DNA of 64,000 nt. Source: Tulasnella sp. 424 (taxonomy: Eukaryota; Basidiomycota; Agaricomycetes; Cantharellales; Tulasnellaceae). Below are positions 1 to 10,713 of the stretch, piece by piece. The notes beneath the pieces are model-generated. The model was not told where the DNA came from. It saw only the letters and a list, made by a program, of their open reading frames with translations, and made no database searches. Numbering within the stretch: the first letter of the stretch is position 1; every line of letters begins with the position of its first letter. Position numbers and translations under genes: made by a program. Location: assembly GCA_019633425.1 (NCBI GenBank), contig WSUB01000004.1:650484-714483 (forward strand). The letters are read 5' to 3'.

Positions 1-560
1 CCACATCGAATTGCTGCTCAACCATCAACTCTTTCACGTACTTCACGCTCTCTTCAGTACCCCAATAAACGGTCTTGTCCTCGTTCGCCCGCCACCACGC
101 TCTCGGAGTCAACTCCGGGTCCGTTTCGCTCAACTTCTTGAGTTGAGAGGTGGTCGTTTCGGATTGAAAGCCTGCCATGTCGGCGGGTGCTAAAATAGTA
201 GGACCGTCCGCCCAATCTGCGCGTTTAGGGATGAGGAAAGAGAAGAAGCGTTGCGAGGAGTGAGATTTTGGATTGGGGGAGGAACTGCGAGGAGGCGGAA
301 CTAGACTCACAGAATTCAACATCTGGACCGCATTGTTTCCGTATGGCGCTCAACTAGAGCGACAGAACAAATATGTACCGGGAAGTCAATCAGCCCCAGA
401 TTCGTGGGTTGGAGTGCTACGTTGATCATTGGGAGCGCACCTTGCGCCTGAAGAGCGGTCCGTTCCCTGTCTGCCGAAATGAACTTTTCAGCTAGCTGTT
501 TGCGAAAAAGTGGTCCATAACGAAACTCACGTATCCATGCAAAGCTAGTACCTTCAACAT
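1..560 (-). CDS. FSH1/OVCA2-type serine hydrolase, 5' part (runs off window)
   Basis: Exons (minus): 560-531, 447-421, 353-311, 216-<1. All splice phases agree (GTGAGT, GTAGCA, GTGAGT donors). The protein starts MLKVLALHGY, the first strand of an alpha/beta hydrolase with the HG oxyanion motif. A 9-residue microexon follows, then LSAIRKQCGPDVEF, then a DGP-containing stretch (ADGPTILAPADM) and RAWWRANEDKTVYWGTEESV, matching the order HGY - RK - DxP - WW - Y.G.EES of the FSH1 family (Fsh1 of yeast, human OVCA2). The catalytic Ser (GFSQG), Asp and His lie beyond the window, so activity cannot be judged. The family consists of small soluble esterases/hydrolases of poorly known substrate. The ATG at 560 is chosen because it gives the canonical N-terminus. 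The 27-nt second exon is the least certain part. Confidence 0.72.
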
Positions 561-1143
561 CTTGCCAAAAGGCCAAAACGTACTTGATAGTCAGGCGTAG
601 AGGGGTGGTCGTAGGTGGTTGAAACGAAACGAAACAAGGCTCGAGGATTTCTAAGGTTCCGGCAATGCTCCGGTAAACTCATCCGGAATCCCTGACCTCC
701 ACTCCCCCCAAACCCCAAAGAAAACGTTTGGCGGTTCAGTATAGTAAGTAATTTTATTTCGTTAGGAGCACAGGGACCCGACAAATATAAACAGAAAAAA
801 GGCTATGTACACGAGATGTAGGAAGTGCCAGACAAGCCTGAGAGGGAACAACAACAAACGGTAAATAGTAGTAGTACGAGCGAGCAGCTTTTGGGAACAG
901 AGCGAGTTCGAGAGAAAAAAGTCCGAAAGTGTAGAGAGGAGTTGGGGAGGGGAGGGGATGGTAAAAGTATATTGTGAAGTTGGTGGGACAGGAACAACAG
1001 AGAGTTTGGGTGGGGGTAAAGTTGCGAGGAGGATGCGAGGGGGAAAGGGATGCGTTGGGTTTTTGAGTTTAATAAGAAAGGCGCGACGTTGCGGGGCGTA
1101 TGGGATGCTGCATGAGGGGGAGGAAGGACAAGGAGAAGGGGGA

Positions 1144-3137
1144 TTATGACCATTCGGCGAAGAGATGTGAGTATGGATCGAAGCCAGTCGAGCCATACGT
1201 CGATAGATCTGCTTCTGGGTACCGATCGAACCTGTACCGTAAAAGCAGGGTGAGCAAAATCCACAACTCGAGTAGACCCGGGCTACGCACTGGCTCGAAT
1301 CACCCTCTCCCTCAATCCTGGGCACGAAAGGCGGTGGGATCTCCTTCTTGTAAATCTTCTCCCACCCAACCTCTGCGAACCACTGATGCCCGAAAATATC
1401 TTTACTCCCGTACTTCATGTTCCCATATCGTTTACTCAAGTCCGTCGTCAAGCAGTTCTTGATGATGTCCACCGCCAAGTGGTCAAAGAACGGCGGGTAG
1501 TGAACGACGCCGGCGATGATCTTTTCGTAAAGCTGGACGTGGGAGCCTGCTCCTTGCTGTGCGCTGGGTTCGATGTAGAACGGTGGGTAACCGGCGAGCA
1601 TTTCGAATATGAGGATTCCGACAGAATACCTATTCAGAACGCGAGCGCCATTCCAGGGTTAGCCGTTGGGAACGAATTGCGAACGGGACACCGCCTGTAT
1701 GGCAACGCACCAATCAACACTCTTATTGTAACCTTTCTGCTGGATCACCTCGGGAGCCAAATAATCCGGAGTCCCACATAAAGTGTACGTCAAATCGGGA
1801 ACATACTTCGCGAACCCAAAGTCGGTCACTTTGATGTGGCCGTCCGCAGCGATGAGGATGTTTTCGGGCTTCAAGTCGCGGTAGATGATGTTGATCGAAT
1901 GCAAGTAGTCGATCGCCATGCTGACTTCCGCAGCGTAGAATTTGGCTACTGGGTTTGGGAAACGCTATATTGTTTCAATTGAGAAGCGAGCCGGGCCGCG
2001 TTCGGAGAGAAGTTCCGGGCAGGGTTCAAGAAGAGAACGGGGAATACGAAAAAAAAAAGAGAGAGACAGGTACATATTAGTTTCTCGTTTAGGCAAGTGG
2101 AAGGCTGTCAAAGAGGGCGAGTTGTAATTCGAAAATGGACTTACTCCGGACTTTCTTAATAGGCTGAACAGTTCGCCTCCGGCGACAAAGTCCATGACCA
2201 TGTACAAATTGAGGGAATCTTGGAACGTGCCCCAAAGGTTGACGAGGAAAGGGTGTCTGGCGCGGGTTAACATCTCCCGCTCATTGTTGGTATGCTCGAC
2301 TTGCTTCAGTCGGACGACTTTCTCTTTCAAGAGTACTTTGACGGCGTAGTGTCGTTTGTTATGTATCGATTGAACTGTGTTGAGAGGCGATTAGGTTAGT
2401 TGGGGAAAGGGAGGGGAGAGCCTCTTTGTCCTGCTCGACTTACCCAAGTGAACGCGCCCAAAGCTGCCAGTACCCAGAGTGCGATGGAAGGAAAAGTCGC
2501 CGAGAGCGTAGCGAGATCGTTTCGGTTTTTGAAGGACGGCTGGTAATACAGTGGCGGATGAACTTGTAGATGCTGAAGATGATTGCATTGAAAGGGTGGA
2601 TGTTGTTGTCATGGCGGTCGTGGTAGCAGGAGCGTGTTTTCGAGATGAGGAGGAAGGGACGATGGGAGCGGTAATGACGGTCCCGGGAATGCCTTGGGAC
2701 GTGAGCTGGAGCAGCGTTGGCATTATGCGTGGCGCTTCCTTCGCCACCCCAATCATGGACGCGCTCCGAATGCTATCGACAGTAGGGTTGTGCGTTTGCG
2801 GGTAGTGATGCTGAGCCTGAGGTTGGGGTTGCTGAAGGACACCGCCATGGCCTGCGTACTGCATGATAATGTCGTCGTATGCACCCTTGAGGGCAGCAGA
2901 CAAAGCGCGTTCTTGGTCAAACGTTTGGCTGGATGGCCCGGTGCTCCCGAACGCTGCTCTCGAAGCGAAGGATGAGCCGGCAGATGAGCGGGTTGCAGTG
3001 GACATTGTTGAGTTGTCGGTTGAGGAGAAGATGGAGGATGGAGAGGAGTTGGAGTGCAGACTGCCGCTGCTTGTTTGGTGAGTTGGTTGAGATTGCTGTT
3101 GGGATGATGAGGAGTGAGGTTGGACGTGGAGCATCAT
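1144..3137 (-). CDS. cAMP-dependent protein kinase (PKA) catalytic subunit
   Basis: Exons (minus): 3137-2444, 2374-2145, 1964-1711, 1629-1291, 1231-1144; 534 aa. Residues 1 to about 215 are a low-complexity Ser/Gln/Thr-rich extension, common in fungal PKA. The kinase core begins [20 protein letters not shown] (Gly loop), with HYAVKVL (ATP Lys), [11 protein letters not shown] (catalytic loop), [10 protein letters not shown], the activation segment [13 protein letters not shown] with the PDK1-site Thr, and an AGC tail ending [20 protein letters not shown], as in PKA rather than PKC or S6K. It phosphorylates Ser/Thr targets of the cAMP pathway (growth, nutrient sensing, mating) and is held inactive by a regulatory subunit not in this window. 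The ATG at 3137 is the first in-frame ATG; a TTG-started upstream frame was not used. Confidence 0.95.
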
Positions 3138-3890
3138 CCGGATGAGGACCAAGAGAGGAGAGAGATGATGAGAGAGGGAACTGACAGACTGGATTTGGAT
3201 TGGGGGGAGAGAGAAGTGCTCTCAGTTTTGACCGATCTCAGGCACATATGAGTTTCCCTTATGTCCGTGTCTTTATCTCCGATCTCTCTCTCGCTTTTGT
3301 CTCATTCCACGTGGTGTCCAATAATTTCCCCTTTGTTCCCCCTCGCAAACCCCAACTCGCCGAGGGCCGATATTTGAGGATCTTTGCGACATTTCGATTC
3401 TCCTATTGTTCCCTCCGTCGCCCTCTCGACTTCTTTCGTGCCCTAAAGTGGGTATCCGACGCACCCAAGGACCCTTCCGTCCCACCAGATCCAAGTGCAC
3501 CCATGGCAATCTGCCCAGGTCAACCGAAGCCCCTGCCGGCAAGGAAGAATCCCAAAGTGGCGAACAAAGTATTAAATTCGAAGCTCAGATCGGCGGCGTC
3601 AGGCATCTAGGGGTCTTCGCGCGGTGATTTTTCTGCTATTGTTCACGGACTCAGGTTCCGCGATTCCGCCCAACTTCTGTGGCGTTCACTCAAACTCTGG
3701 AGGCCTGTCGCTTGCTCGGCACTAAGTATCCAGTTGCCATTGTCGTGACCACCTTCAGCCCTCGGCAAAATACGAAGATCATCCTGTACTTATATCCGGA
3801 GAGGGGTTGTGTTGTGCAACTCGCTCCGCTTATCCCGCACAGCGAGGAGACAGGCGAACCGGGATCTCGCGGTAAAGTCTTGCACTCGGA
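3138..3890. other. Upstream region of the PKA gene, no gene seen
   Basis: CT-rich and GC-rich DNA between the PKA start codon and the first trace of the DUF1772 array. Short open frames exist on both strands (for example plus strand from about 3679) but none shows a domain, a credible splice pattern or conservation inside the window. Most likely promoter and 5' leader of the PKA gene. Confidence 0.4.
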
Positions 3891-4583
3891 CCCTTTGAGT
3901 GAGGTCGCCGACATGAGGATGGGTCGAATTAGACCAAAATGGCCAAAAGGTAGAGAATATGCCGTAACCTCATCGCAGGCTTGGCGATGATAACCATTTT
4001 AAACTCAGAAGCGCCATCCAGCGTTGGCGTATCAACAGAGGACACCTGGCAGGAACTTATATATGGAGGTTTTAGTTGCATTTGGACACTAGGCCGCCTC
4101 CTGCGGGTTGATTTTACGCTCAACGTCATCCGCCCTTCCCTGCCCCCGTATCCCCAACGAGTCTAGCACGTTCTTTGGAGATACAGATTCTCCAGATGAG
4201 CCTGTCGAATTTTTTTTTTTTAAGAAAAAGGAAAAAAAGGTATGGGATATGCATTGCAGTGATATCCTCTGTTAATTCGAAACGCATATAGATAGGAACG
4301 GCGACCTCACGAGCTCAAGAGCGGGATCTTGTTATTACTACCAGTGCCCTACTTTTCTAAGGAAGCTCGAGACTGCAGCTGTTCCAAGCCTATCAAATCA
4401 CAGCCAGAAGCCGGCCGCGCTAACTCGCATACGCACGCGCTTCTGCGGTACACTCGGGGTGCCGCCGATGATTAGACAGCTCGGCCACAGCCCGTGTGCC
4501 CAAGCGTCTTCGATCGTATAATGAGATACGATGTATATGGATGAAAGCGGGTCATGTTCGCCGGCCGAGGGGGATACTTACCC

Positions 4584-4591
4584 TTTAAAAA
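4584..4591 (+). promoter_or_regulatory. TATA-like box of DUF1772 copy 1
   Basis: TTTAAAAA lies about 60 nt before the start codon and is kept at the same place in every intact unit (6345-6352, 7322-7329, 8407-8414), within a conserved context (CGGCCGAGGGGGATAC before it in most copies). Confidence 0.5.
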
Positions 4592-4649
4592 CGCTGGTTC
4601 TCCTGGTGCCAAACTCCAGCATCCCCTCCAAAAATCTCTACCCTCCATC

Positions 4650-5260
4650 ATGGATTCTGTCCACAGTGTATTCACACCCACCGCCATCGCAAAGCTGGGC
4701 GTTCTGTCCACGGGATTCGCTGCTGGTGAGTGAACCATAAAAAGGGAAGGAATCCGGGTTTCGAAAGGATTTAGGCTGAACTTCCCGATTTGGGACGACG
4801 GCAAGGTTATGGGTTTTCCGCATCGCACCTCCTGGTCTACTCCCTCCTTCAGAGCCCCGGGTTAACCTCGTCCCAAATCGCCATCGCTTTTGACCGCAAC
4901 TTCACTAGAGGCGCAAGAGTGTTCATCCCACTAGTGGGCATTTCGAGCGTCTCTTATCTCTACGCGGCTCGCGCGATCCAAAGCTCCACCAACGAGACAT
5001 TCCTTGGCCTCTCCACGTCTGTGCAGCTGGCCGTCGCAGGTTTATTCGTCCTCTTAACTTTACCGTGGACAAGAATCAGGATGATGCCAGCCATTGATCG
5101 ACTACGGGCCGTCAGTTCCAGATCCGAGAAAGGGGCCAGTGCCGGGGACGTTGCTGATATCACCACCGTGCGCGCCGACCTGGCGGATTGGGGTTGGACT
5201 ATTGGCGTGAGAGCCGTATTGCTCTCTGTGGCGTGTGTACTTGGGGCTACTGCACTTTGA
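4650..5260 (+). CDS. DUF1772 (anthrone oxygenase-like) membrane protein, copy 1
   Basis: Exons 4650-4725 and 4806-5260; 176 aa. The intron has GTGAGT and CAAG borders and splits a Gly codon. Four hydrophobic segments are visible: residues about 10-35 (AIAKLGVLSTGFAAGYGFSA), 68-88 (VFIPLVGISSVSYLYAARA), 100-120 (VQLAVAGLFVLLTLPWTRI) and 158-176 (RAVLLSVACVLGATAL). The R.DLADW..N/GVR motif before the last helix is the hallmark of DUF1772. In fungi such proteins sit in membranes, and the characterised members oxidise anthrones to anthraquinones in polyketide pathways. No polyketide synthase is in this window, so the substrate here is unknown. Confidence 0.85.
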
Positions 5261-5689
5261 ACTTTGTCGTTTGTTTCGCTTGTAACAAATGCGCCACTTC
5301 ATGCATGTTTCTTGCGCAGTCTCAAGCCCTGGCTTTGAAGAAACAAATACATTATGTTGGTACACTCTGTTCGAAACCAATATAGATAGAAACGGCGACC
5401 TCGTGTGAAGCGGGATGTCGTTGTTACCACTTTCCTGAGGAAACCTGAGGCTGCAGCTCCGCATCAACCCGCATACGGGACGCGCTTCGGGGTAGACTCG
5501 GGATGCAACGCGTCAAACAACTCAGCCAGAGTGTGTGAGCCTAAGCGTCTTCGATTATACGACGAAACATGATACGGATGAAAGCGGGTCATGATTAACA
5601 AACCCTCGAAAACGCTGATTCTCCTAGTGCCGAAATCGGGGTTCGAAACCTAGCATCCTCTCAACAAACAATATTTAAAAATCTCCATC

Positions 5690-5930
5690 ATGGATTCTGG
5701 CCACAGCCTTTTAACTCCCGTCGCTGTGATAAAAGCTGGGCGTTCTATCCTCGGGATTCGCTGCAGGTGAGCCCGGTGAACGAACGATGAAGGAAAGAGA
5801 TCAGAGTTTCAAAAGATTTCAGGCTGATTTTCCTGATTTTGGGATTGTGGCAGGTAACGCGTTCGGATTGACATCGTCTCAATTTGCCATCGTCTTCGAC
5901 CGGACCTGGAGATCACCCCTTTCCTAGTGA
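5690..5930 (+). pseudogene. DUF1772 copy 2, truncated chimeric remnant
   Basis: Exon 1 is recognisable from the ATG at 5690 (MDSGHSLLTPVAV) but an indel in the run ATAAAAGCTGGG shifts the frame. The intron ends near 5852 and exon 2 keeps only the start (GNAFGLTSSQFAIVFDRTW). At about 5925 the sequence switches to the block normally found upstream of unit 1 (around 3897-4150). This points to recombination between exon 2 and upstream flank at the short shared word AGTGAGGTC.CCGACA.G. Confidence 0.8.
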
Positions 5931-6344
5931 GGTCACCGACACGCCCTATCCAATGCTGATCTATCGTCAGGGAAGCACCTGAATATGGAGGTTTCAGTCG
6001 GATTTAGACACTCAAATCGCAATCTCTCGCTCAACTTCATCCTTCCCCCCATATAGATAGAAACGGCGACCTCACAAGGAGCGGGATCCTGTTGTTACCA
6101 CCAGTGCCCTACTTTTCTAAGGAAGCTCGAGACAGCAGCTGTTCCAAGCCTATGACATCACAGCCAGAAGCCGGCCGCGCTAACCCGCATACGCACGCGC
6201 TTCTGCGGTACGCTCGGAATGCAGCCGATGATTAGACAGCTCGGCCAGAGCCCGTGAGCCCAAGTGTCTTCAAATTGTATAATGAGACACGATGTATACG
6301 GACGAAAGCGGGTCATGTTCGCCGGCCGAGGGGGATACCTACCC

Positions 6345-6352
6345 TTTAAAAA
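6345..6352 (+). promoter_or_regulatory. TATA-like box of DUF1772 copy 3
   Basis: TTTAAAAA 65 nt upstream of the start codon in the conserved unit promoter. Confidence 0.5.
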
Positions 6353-6416
6353 CGCTGGTTCTCCTGGTGCCAAAACCCCAGCATCCTCTCCAAAAGAACA
6401 TCTCCACTCTCTATCC

Positions 6417-7010
6417 ATGGATTCTGTCCACAGTGTATTCACACCCACCGCCATCGCAAAGCTGGGCGTTCTGTCCTCGGGATTCGTTGCAGGCGAGTGA
6501 AACCGAATTGGGTTTCACGATAATTTAGGCTGAACCTCCCGATTTGGAACGATAGGTTACGCGTTTGCCGCGTCGCACCTTGGGGTCTACTCCCTCCTTC
6601 AGAGCCCCGGTTTAACCTCGTCTCAAATGGCCATCGCCTTCGACCGCATCTTCACCAGAGGCAAAAGAGTGTTCATCCCACTAGCGGGCATTTCGAGCCT
6701 CTCTTATCTCTACGCGGCTCGCGCGATCCAAAGCTCCACCCATGAGACATTCCTTGGCCTCTCCACGCCCGTGCAGCTGGCCGTCGCCGGTGTATCGGTC
6801 CTCTTGACTCTACCGTGGACAAGAATCAGGATGATGCCAGGCATCAATCGACTACAGGCCGTTAGTTCCAGAGGCGAGAAAGGGGCCAGTGCCGGGGACG
6901 TCGCTGATGTCACCACCGTGCGCGCCGACCTGGCGGATTGGAGTTGGACCAATGGCGTGAGAGTCGTATTGCTCTCTGTGGCGTGTGTACTGGGGGCTAC
7001 TGCACTTTGA
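6417..7010 (+). CDS. DUF1772 membrane protein, copy 3
   Basis: Exons 6417-6492 and 6556-7010; 176 aa, nearly identical in layout to copy 1 (four membrane helices, RADLADWSWTNGVR motif). The intron donor is GCGAGT rather than GTGAGT, making this a GC-AG intron; the rest of the donor matches the consensus, so splicing is plausible. TATA-like TTTAAAAA at 6345-6352. Confidence 0.83.
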
Positions 7011-7321
7011 ACTCGTCGTTTGTTTCGCTGTCACAAATGCGCTCAAGCCCTTGATACAAATACATTATCTTGGTACACTCTGTTCGAAACCAATATAGAT
7101 GCAAACGGCGACCTCATGTGAAGCGGGATGTTGTTGTTACTACTTCCTGAGGAAACCTGAGGCTGTAGCTCCGCATCAACCCGCATTCGGGACGCGCTTC
7201 AGGGTAGACTCGGGATGCAACGCGTCAAACAACTCAGCCATAGTGTGTGAGCCTAAGCGTCTTCGACTATACGACGAAACATGATACGGATGAAAGCGGG
7301 TCATGTTCGCCGGCCCTACCC

Positions 7322-7329
7322 TTTAAAAA
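7322..7329 (+). promoter_or_regulatory. TATA-like box of DUF1772 copy 4
   Basis: TTTAAAAA about 68 nt upstream of the start codon. In this unit the GAGGGGGATAC block just before it is deleted. Confidence 0.45.
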
Positions 7330-7396
7330 CGCGCGCTGGTTCTCCTGGCACCCAAACCCAGGCATCCTCTCCAAAAGAACATCTTCACTCTCCATC

Positions 7397-8009
7397 ATGA
7401 ATTCCGCTCACAGTATATTCACGCCCCTCGCCATCGTGAAGCTAGGCATCCTGTCCTCAGGATTCACCGCAGGTGAGTGAACCATAACAGGGAATCGGGT
7501 TTCGAAAAGGATTGAGGCCCTGAAATTCCCGATTTGGGACTCCGACGGCAGGTTACGCGTTTTCCGCATCGCACCTCGGGGTCTACTCCCTCCTTCAGAG
7601 CCCCGGACTGACCTCGTCTCAAATCGCCATCGCCTTCGACCGCCTCTTCCTTAGAAGCATTGACGTGTTCCACCCACTAGTGGGCATTTCGAGCCTCTCC
7701 TATCTCTACGCGGCTCGCGCGCTCCGAAGCTCCTCCCACGAGACACTCCTTGGCCTCTCCACGCCCGTTCAACTGGTCCTCGCGGGTGTATCGGTCCTCT
7801 TGGCTTTACCGTGGACGCTAATCAGGATGATGCCAGGCATGAATCGACTCCGGGCTGTTAGTTCCAGAGCCGAGAAAGGGGAAGCCAGTGCCGGGGACGT
7901 CGCTGATATTACCACCGTGCGCGCCGACCTGGCGGATTGGGGTAGGACCAATGCCGTGAGAGGCGTATTATTCTCTTTGGCGTGTGTACTTGGGGCCACT
8001 GCACTTTGA
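7397..8009 (+). CDS. DUF1772 membrane protein, copy 4
   Basis: Exons 7397-7472 and 7552-8009; 177 aa, intron with normal GTGAGT donor. It is the most diverged of the array (starts MNSAHSIFTPLAIVKLG; LFLRSIDVFHPLVGISSLSY in the second helix), with one extra residue in EKGEASAGD. Four hydrophobic segments and the RADLADWGRTNAVR motif are intact. Role as for copy 1. Confidence 0.83.
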
Positions 8010-8406
8010 CCTCGTCTTCGTTTGTTTCGCTGTAACAAATGCGCCACTCCGCGCATGCCTCTTGCGCAGACTAATTGTACCTTAACCAGTCCGTGGCTGT
8101 AATTACGAAATCCATTTAGGCCGAGCTTTGGAGATATAAATACATTATGTTGGTACACTCTGTTCGAAACCAATATAGATAGAAACGGCGACCTCACAAG
8201 GAGCGGGATCTCATTATGACATAACAGTCAGAGCCGGCCGCGCTAACCTGCGTACGTACGTGCTTCTGCGGTACACTCGGAGTGCAGCGGATGATTTAGA
8301 CAGCTCGGCAAGAGTCGGTGAGCCCAATTGTCTTCAATTGTATATGAGACACGATGTATACGGATGAGAGCGGGTCATGTTCGCCGGCCGAGGGGGATAC
8401 CTACCC

Positions 8407-8414
8407 TTTAAAAA
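8407..8414 (+). promoter_or_regulatory. TATA-like box of DUF1772 copy 5
   Basis: TTTAAAAA in the conserved unit promoter, about 70 nt before the first copy of exon 1 (8477); a 98-N gap separates it from the exon that is joined to exon 2. Confidence 0.4.
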
Positions 8415-8551
8415 CGCTGGTTCTCCTGGTGCCAAACCCCAGCATCCTCTCCAAAGGAACATCTCCTCTCTCCATCATGGATTCTGTCCACAGTGTATTC
8501 ACACCCACCGCCATCGCAAAGCTGGGCGTTCTGTCCACGGGATTCGCTGCA

Positions 8552-8649
8552 NNNNNNNNNNNNNNNNNNNNNNNNNNNNNNNNNNNNNNNNNNNNNNNNN
8601 NNNNNNNNNNNNNNNNNNNNNNNNNNNNNNNNNNNNNNNNNNNNNNNNN
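8552..8649. other. Assembly gap (98 N)
   Basis: The 79 bases on the left (8473-8551) and the 79 on the right (8650-8728) are identical and contain exon 1 of DUF1772 copy 5 twice. This looks like two contig ends sharing a fixed-length overlap that were not merged, rather than a real exon duplication. Confidence 0.85.
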
Positions 8650-8653
8650 CATC

Positions 8654-9250
8654 ATGGATTCTGTCCACAGTGTATTCACACCCACCGCCATCGCAAAGCT
8701 GGGCGTTCTGTCCACGGGATTCGCTGCAGGCGAGTGAATCTGAATTGGGTTTCAAAAGGATTTAGGCTGAACTTCCCGATTTGGAGCGACAGGTTATGGG
8801 TTTTCCATTTCGCACCTTGGGGTCTACTCCCTCCTTCAGAGCCCCGGATTGACCTCATCTCAAATCGCCATCGCCTTCGACCGCATCCTCACCAGAGCCA
8901 CCAAAGTGCTCCTCCCACTACTGGGCATTTCGAGCCTCTCCTATTTCTACGCGGCTCGCGCGCTCCAAAGCTCTACCCACGAGACACTTCTTGGCCTCTC
9001 CACGCCCGTTCAACTGGCCGTCGCGGGTCTATCGGTCCTCTTAACTATACCGTGGACGAGGATCAAGATGACGCCAGGCATCAATCGACTACGGGCTGTT
9101 AGTTCCAGAACCGAGAAAGGGGCAGCCAGTGCCGGGGACGTCGCTGATATCACCACCGTGCGCGCTGACTTGGCGGATTGGGGTTGGAACATGGGTGTGA
9201 AAGGCGTATTAATCTCTGTGGCGTGTGTACTCGGGGCCACTGCACTTTGA
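8654..9250 (+). CDS. DUF1772 membrane protein, copy 5
   Basis: Exons 8654-8729 and 8793-9250; 177 aa. GC-AG intron (donor GCGAGT). Four hydrophobic segments and the RADLADWGWNMGVK motif are present. A second exon 1 at 8477-8551 sits across the N gap and is probably the same sequence assembled twice; if so the promoter at 8407 belongs directly to this gene. Confidence 0.8.
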
Positions 9251-9807
9251 CATGCCGTTTGTTTCGCTGTAACAATGTGCCACTTCATGCATGTTTCTTG
9301 CGCAGTCTCATTGTACCTTAACCAGCCCGTAACTGTAATTATGGAATCCAACGAGGCTGCGAGCCTTGGAGACATGCTAACCGGTCCGTAACTTTAACTG
9401 TGGAACTGCGTACAGTTGTTTCAAACTATGTGGGGGTGTGGCCAGAGCAATGCCGAGCTCTTTTCAATACTACCCGAAGCGGGCCGCTCGAAAGCTTCAC
9501 TTTACGTGCTTGCCCTGCTAGAGCGCCCAACGACAGACGCTCAATGCCTTGATTCTTCTAGTCAAGACCATACTACCCGCAGATGTAGTCATTTCGATCG
9601 ATCTCGGAGTTCCGTACTTTGAGCTTACGTGTGTTCGGGGCGGGCTCTGACACACTACGAGGGCCGCGAGAGACGCGTCCTCGGCGAGCGCGCTTACCCA
9701 AAGCCAGCCGATCTCACAGTCCCGTTCGACGCTTTCGTCAGCCAGCCACTTCTCGGCGGAATCCCCCTACGCAACCCTGTTGGCCGGGAAAAAGTGAGAA
9801 CCACGCC

Positions 9808-9842
9808 GACGTCACGAGGTCTAACAAGGTCAAATATAAATT
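9808..9842 (+). promoter_or_regulatory. CRE-like site and TATA box before the diverged DUF1772 gene
   Basis: GACGTCAC at 9808-9815 is a bZIP/CRE-like word, and TATAAATT at 9835-9842 lies 78 nt before the start codon at 9920. The upstream 9251-9800 stretch shows no gene. Confidence 0.45.
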
Positions 9843-9919
9843 GACAGCCAAGAAGTTGGACGTCACCACCAACTCCAAGTTCTCAGCCTCTTCCCTCATC
9901 CTCATCCACATCCATCATC

Positions 9920-10521
9920 ATGCACTTCTGCGCTCTACTCACTCCGGCCTCAATGATCCGTCTTGGAGTCTTGGGCTCTGGATTCTCTGCAGGTACGTTA
10001 CACTGACACCCACTTGCACCTCTTATCTCATTCTCACATGCATATCGTATCTCCTTCACCTAACTAAAGGCTATTCGTTCGCCTCCTCGCACGGGAGCGT
10101 CCAATCTATCCTTCAAACACCCACTTTAACCGCAAGCCAACTCGCCATGAGCTGGGACAGGATGTACACTCGAGGCCTCAAACTCGTTCCCCCAATCGCT
10201 TTCGCCTCCAGCTTGGCCTACGTCTACGCCGCTTACCGCCTAAAGGGTCCACTCGTCGCAACCGCGTTTGGAATTTCACCCAAGCTGCAATTGGGCATCT
10301 CAGCGGGTCTTTTGCTGTTCGCCTTCCCCTGGACGTTCTTCCGAATGCTTCCAGGTTTGCAGAGGTTGCAAGCTTACAGTGCATCAGCGAGAAAAGGTGC
10401 TCAGATCGAGGGACCCGAGGCGGAGGGTATCAGAGCGGATGTCGAGGATTGGCATTGGACCAACAGCGTTCGTGCTATGGCATTTGGTGGGGCCTGCGTG
10501 CTCGGTTTGACGGTGCTGTAA
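9920..10521 (+). CDS. DUF1772 membrane protein, diverged sixth member
   Basis: Exons 9920-9992 and 10070-10521; 174 aa. The intron is at the same codon (Gly, phase 1) as in copies 1-5, so they share ancestry, but the DNA outside the coding region is unrelated. It starts MHFCALLTPASMIRLGVLGS, keeps four hydrophobic segments, WDRMYTRG for FDRxFTRG, and ends RADVEDWHWTNSVR...VLGLTVL. Being single and diverged it is the likely founder from which the array derived, or an older paralogue. Confidence 0.85.
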
Positions 10522-10713
10522 AACTCTCTAATACTCTAACTGTGGGACTGTCCGGATCGTCGATACTTGCTTGTTGTACATGTAGTCCGTCTTAATCACC
10601 ACTCCAGGCCAATTTCCCGCATATCACTCCAAAAAAAGCTCCGGCAGCGGCAGGGCAAAAGGAAAGGAAGTGTGCATAAAAATAGAAACCGTATCGGAAG
10701 CAAACAACGGCCC

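Larger units (their letters stand above)
3895..9400 (+). repeat. Tandem array of five DUF1772 gene units
   Basis: Each unit carries its own promoter and a two-exon gene on the plus strand. Unit starts are marked by a conserved block around ATAGATAGAAACGGCGACCT at about 4285, 5380, 6054, 7093 and 8175, giving unit lengths of roughly 0.7-1.1 kb. The block at 3895-4160 is repeated in shortened form at 5930-6050, which places the left border of the amplified region near 3895. Copies 1, 3, 4 and 5 are open; copy 2 is a chimeric remnant. High similarity extends through promoters and introns, so the amplification looks recent. Confidence 0.9.

Noticed and set aside
3679..3990. Plus-strand open frame of 103 codons upstream of the DUF1772 array
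   Set aside because: No domain, no splice-consistent extension, partly inside the repeated flank; more likely non-coding.
8477..8551. A sixth array copy of DUF1772 (extra exon 1)
   Set aside because: Identical to 8654-8728 and ends at the N gap; treated as an assembly duplicate.
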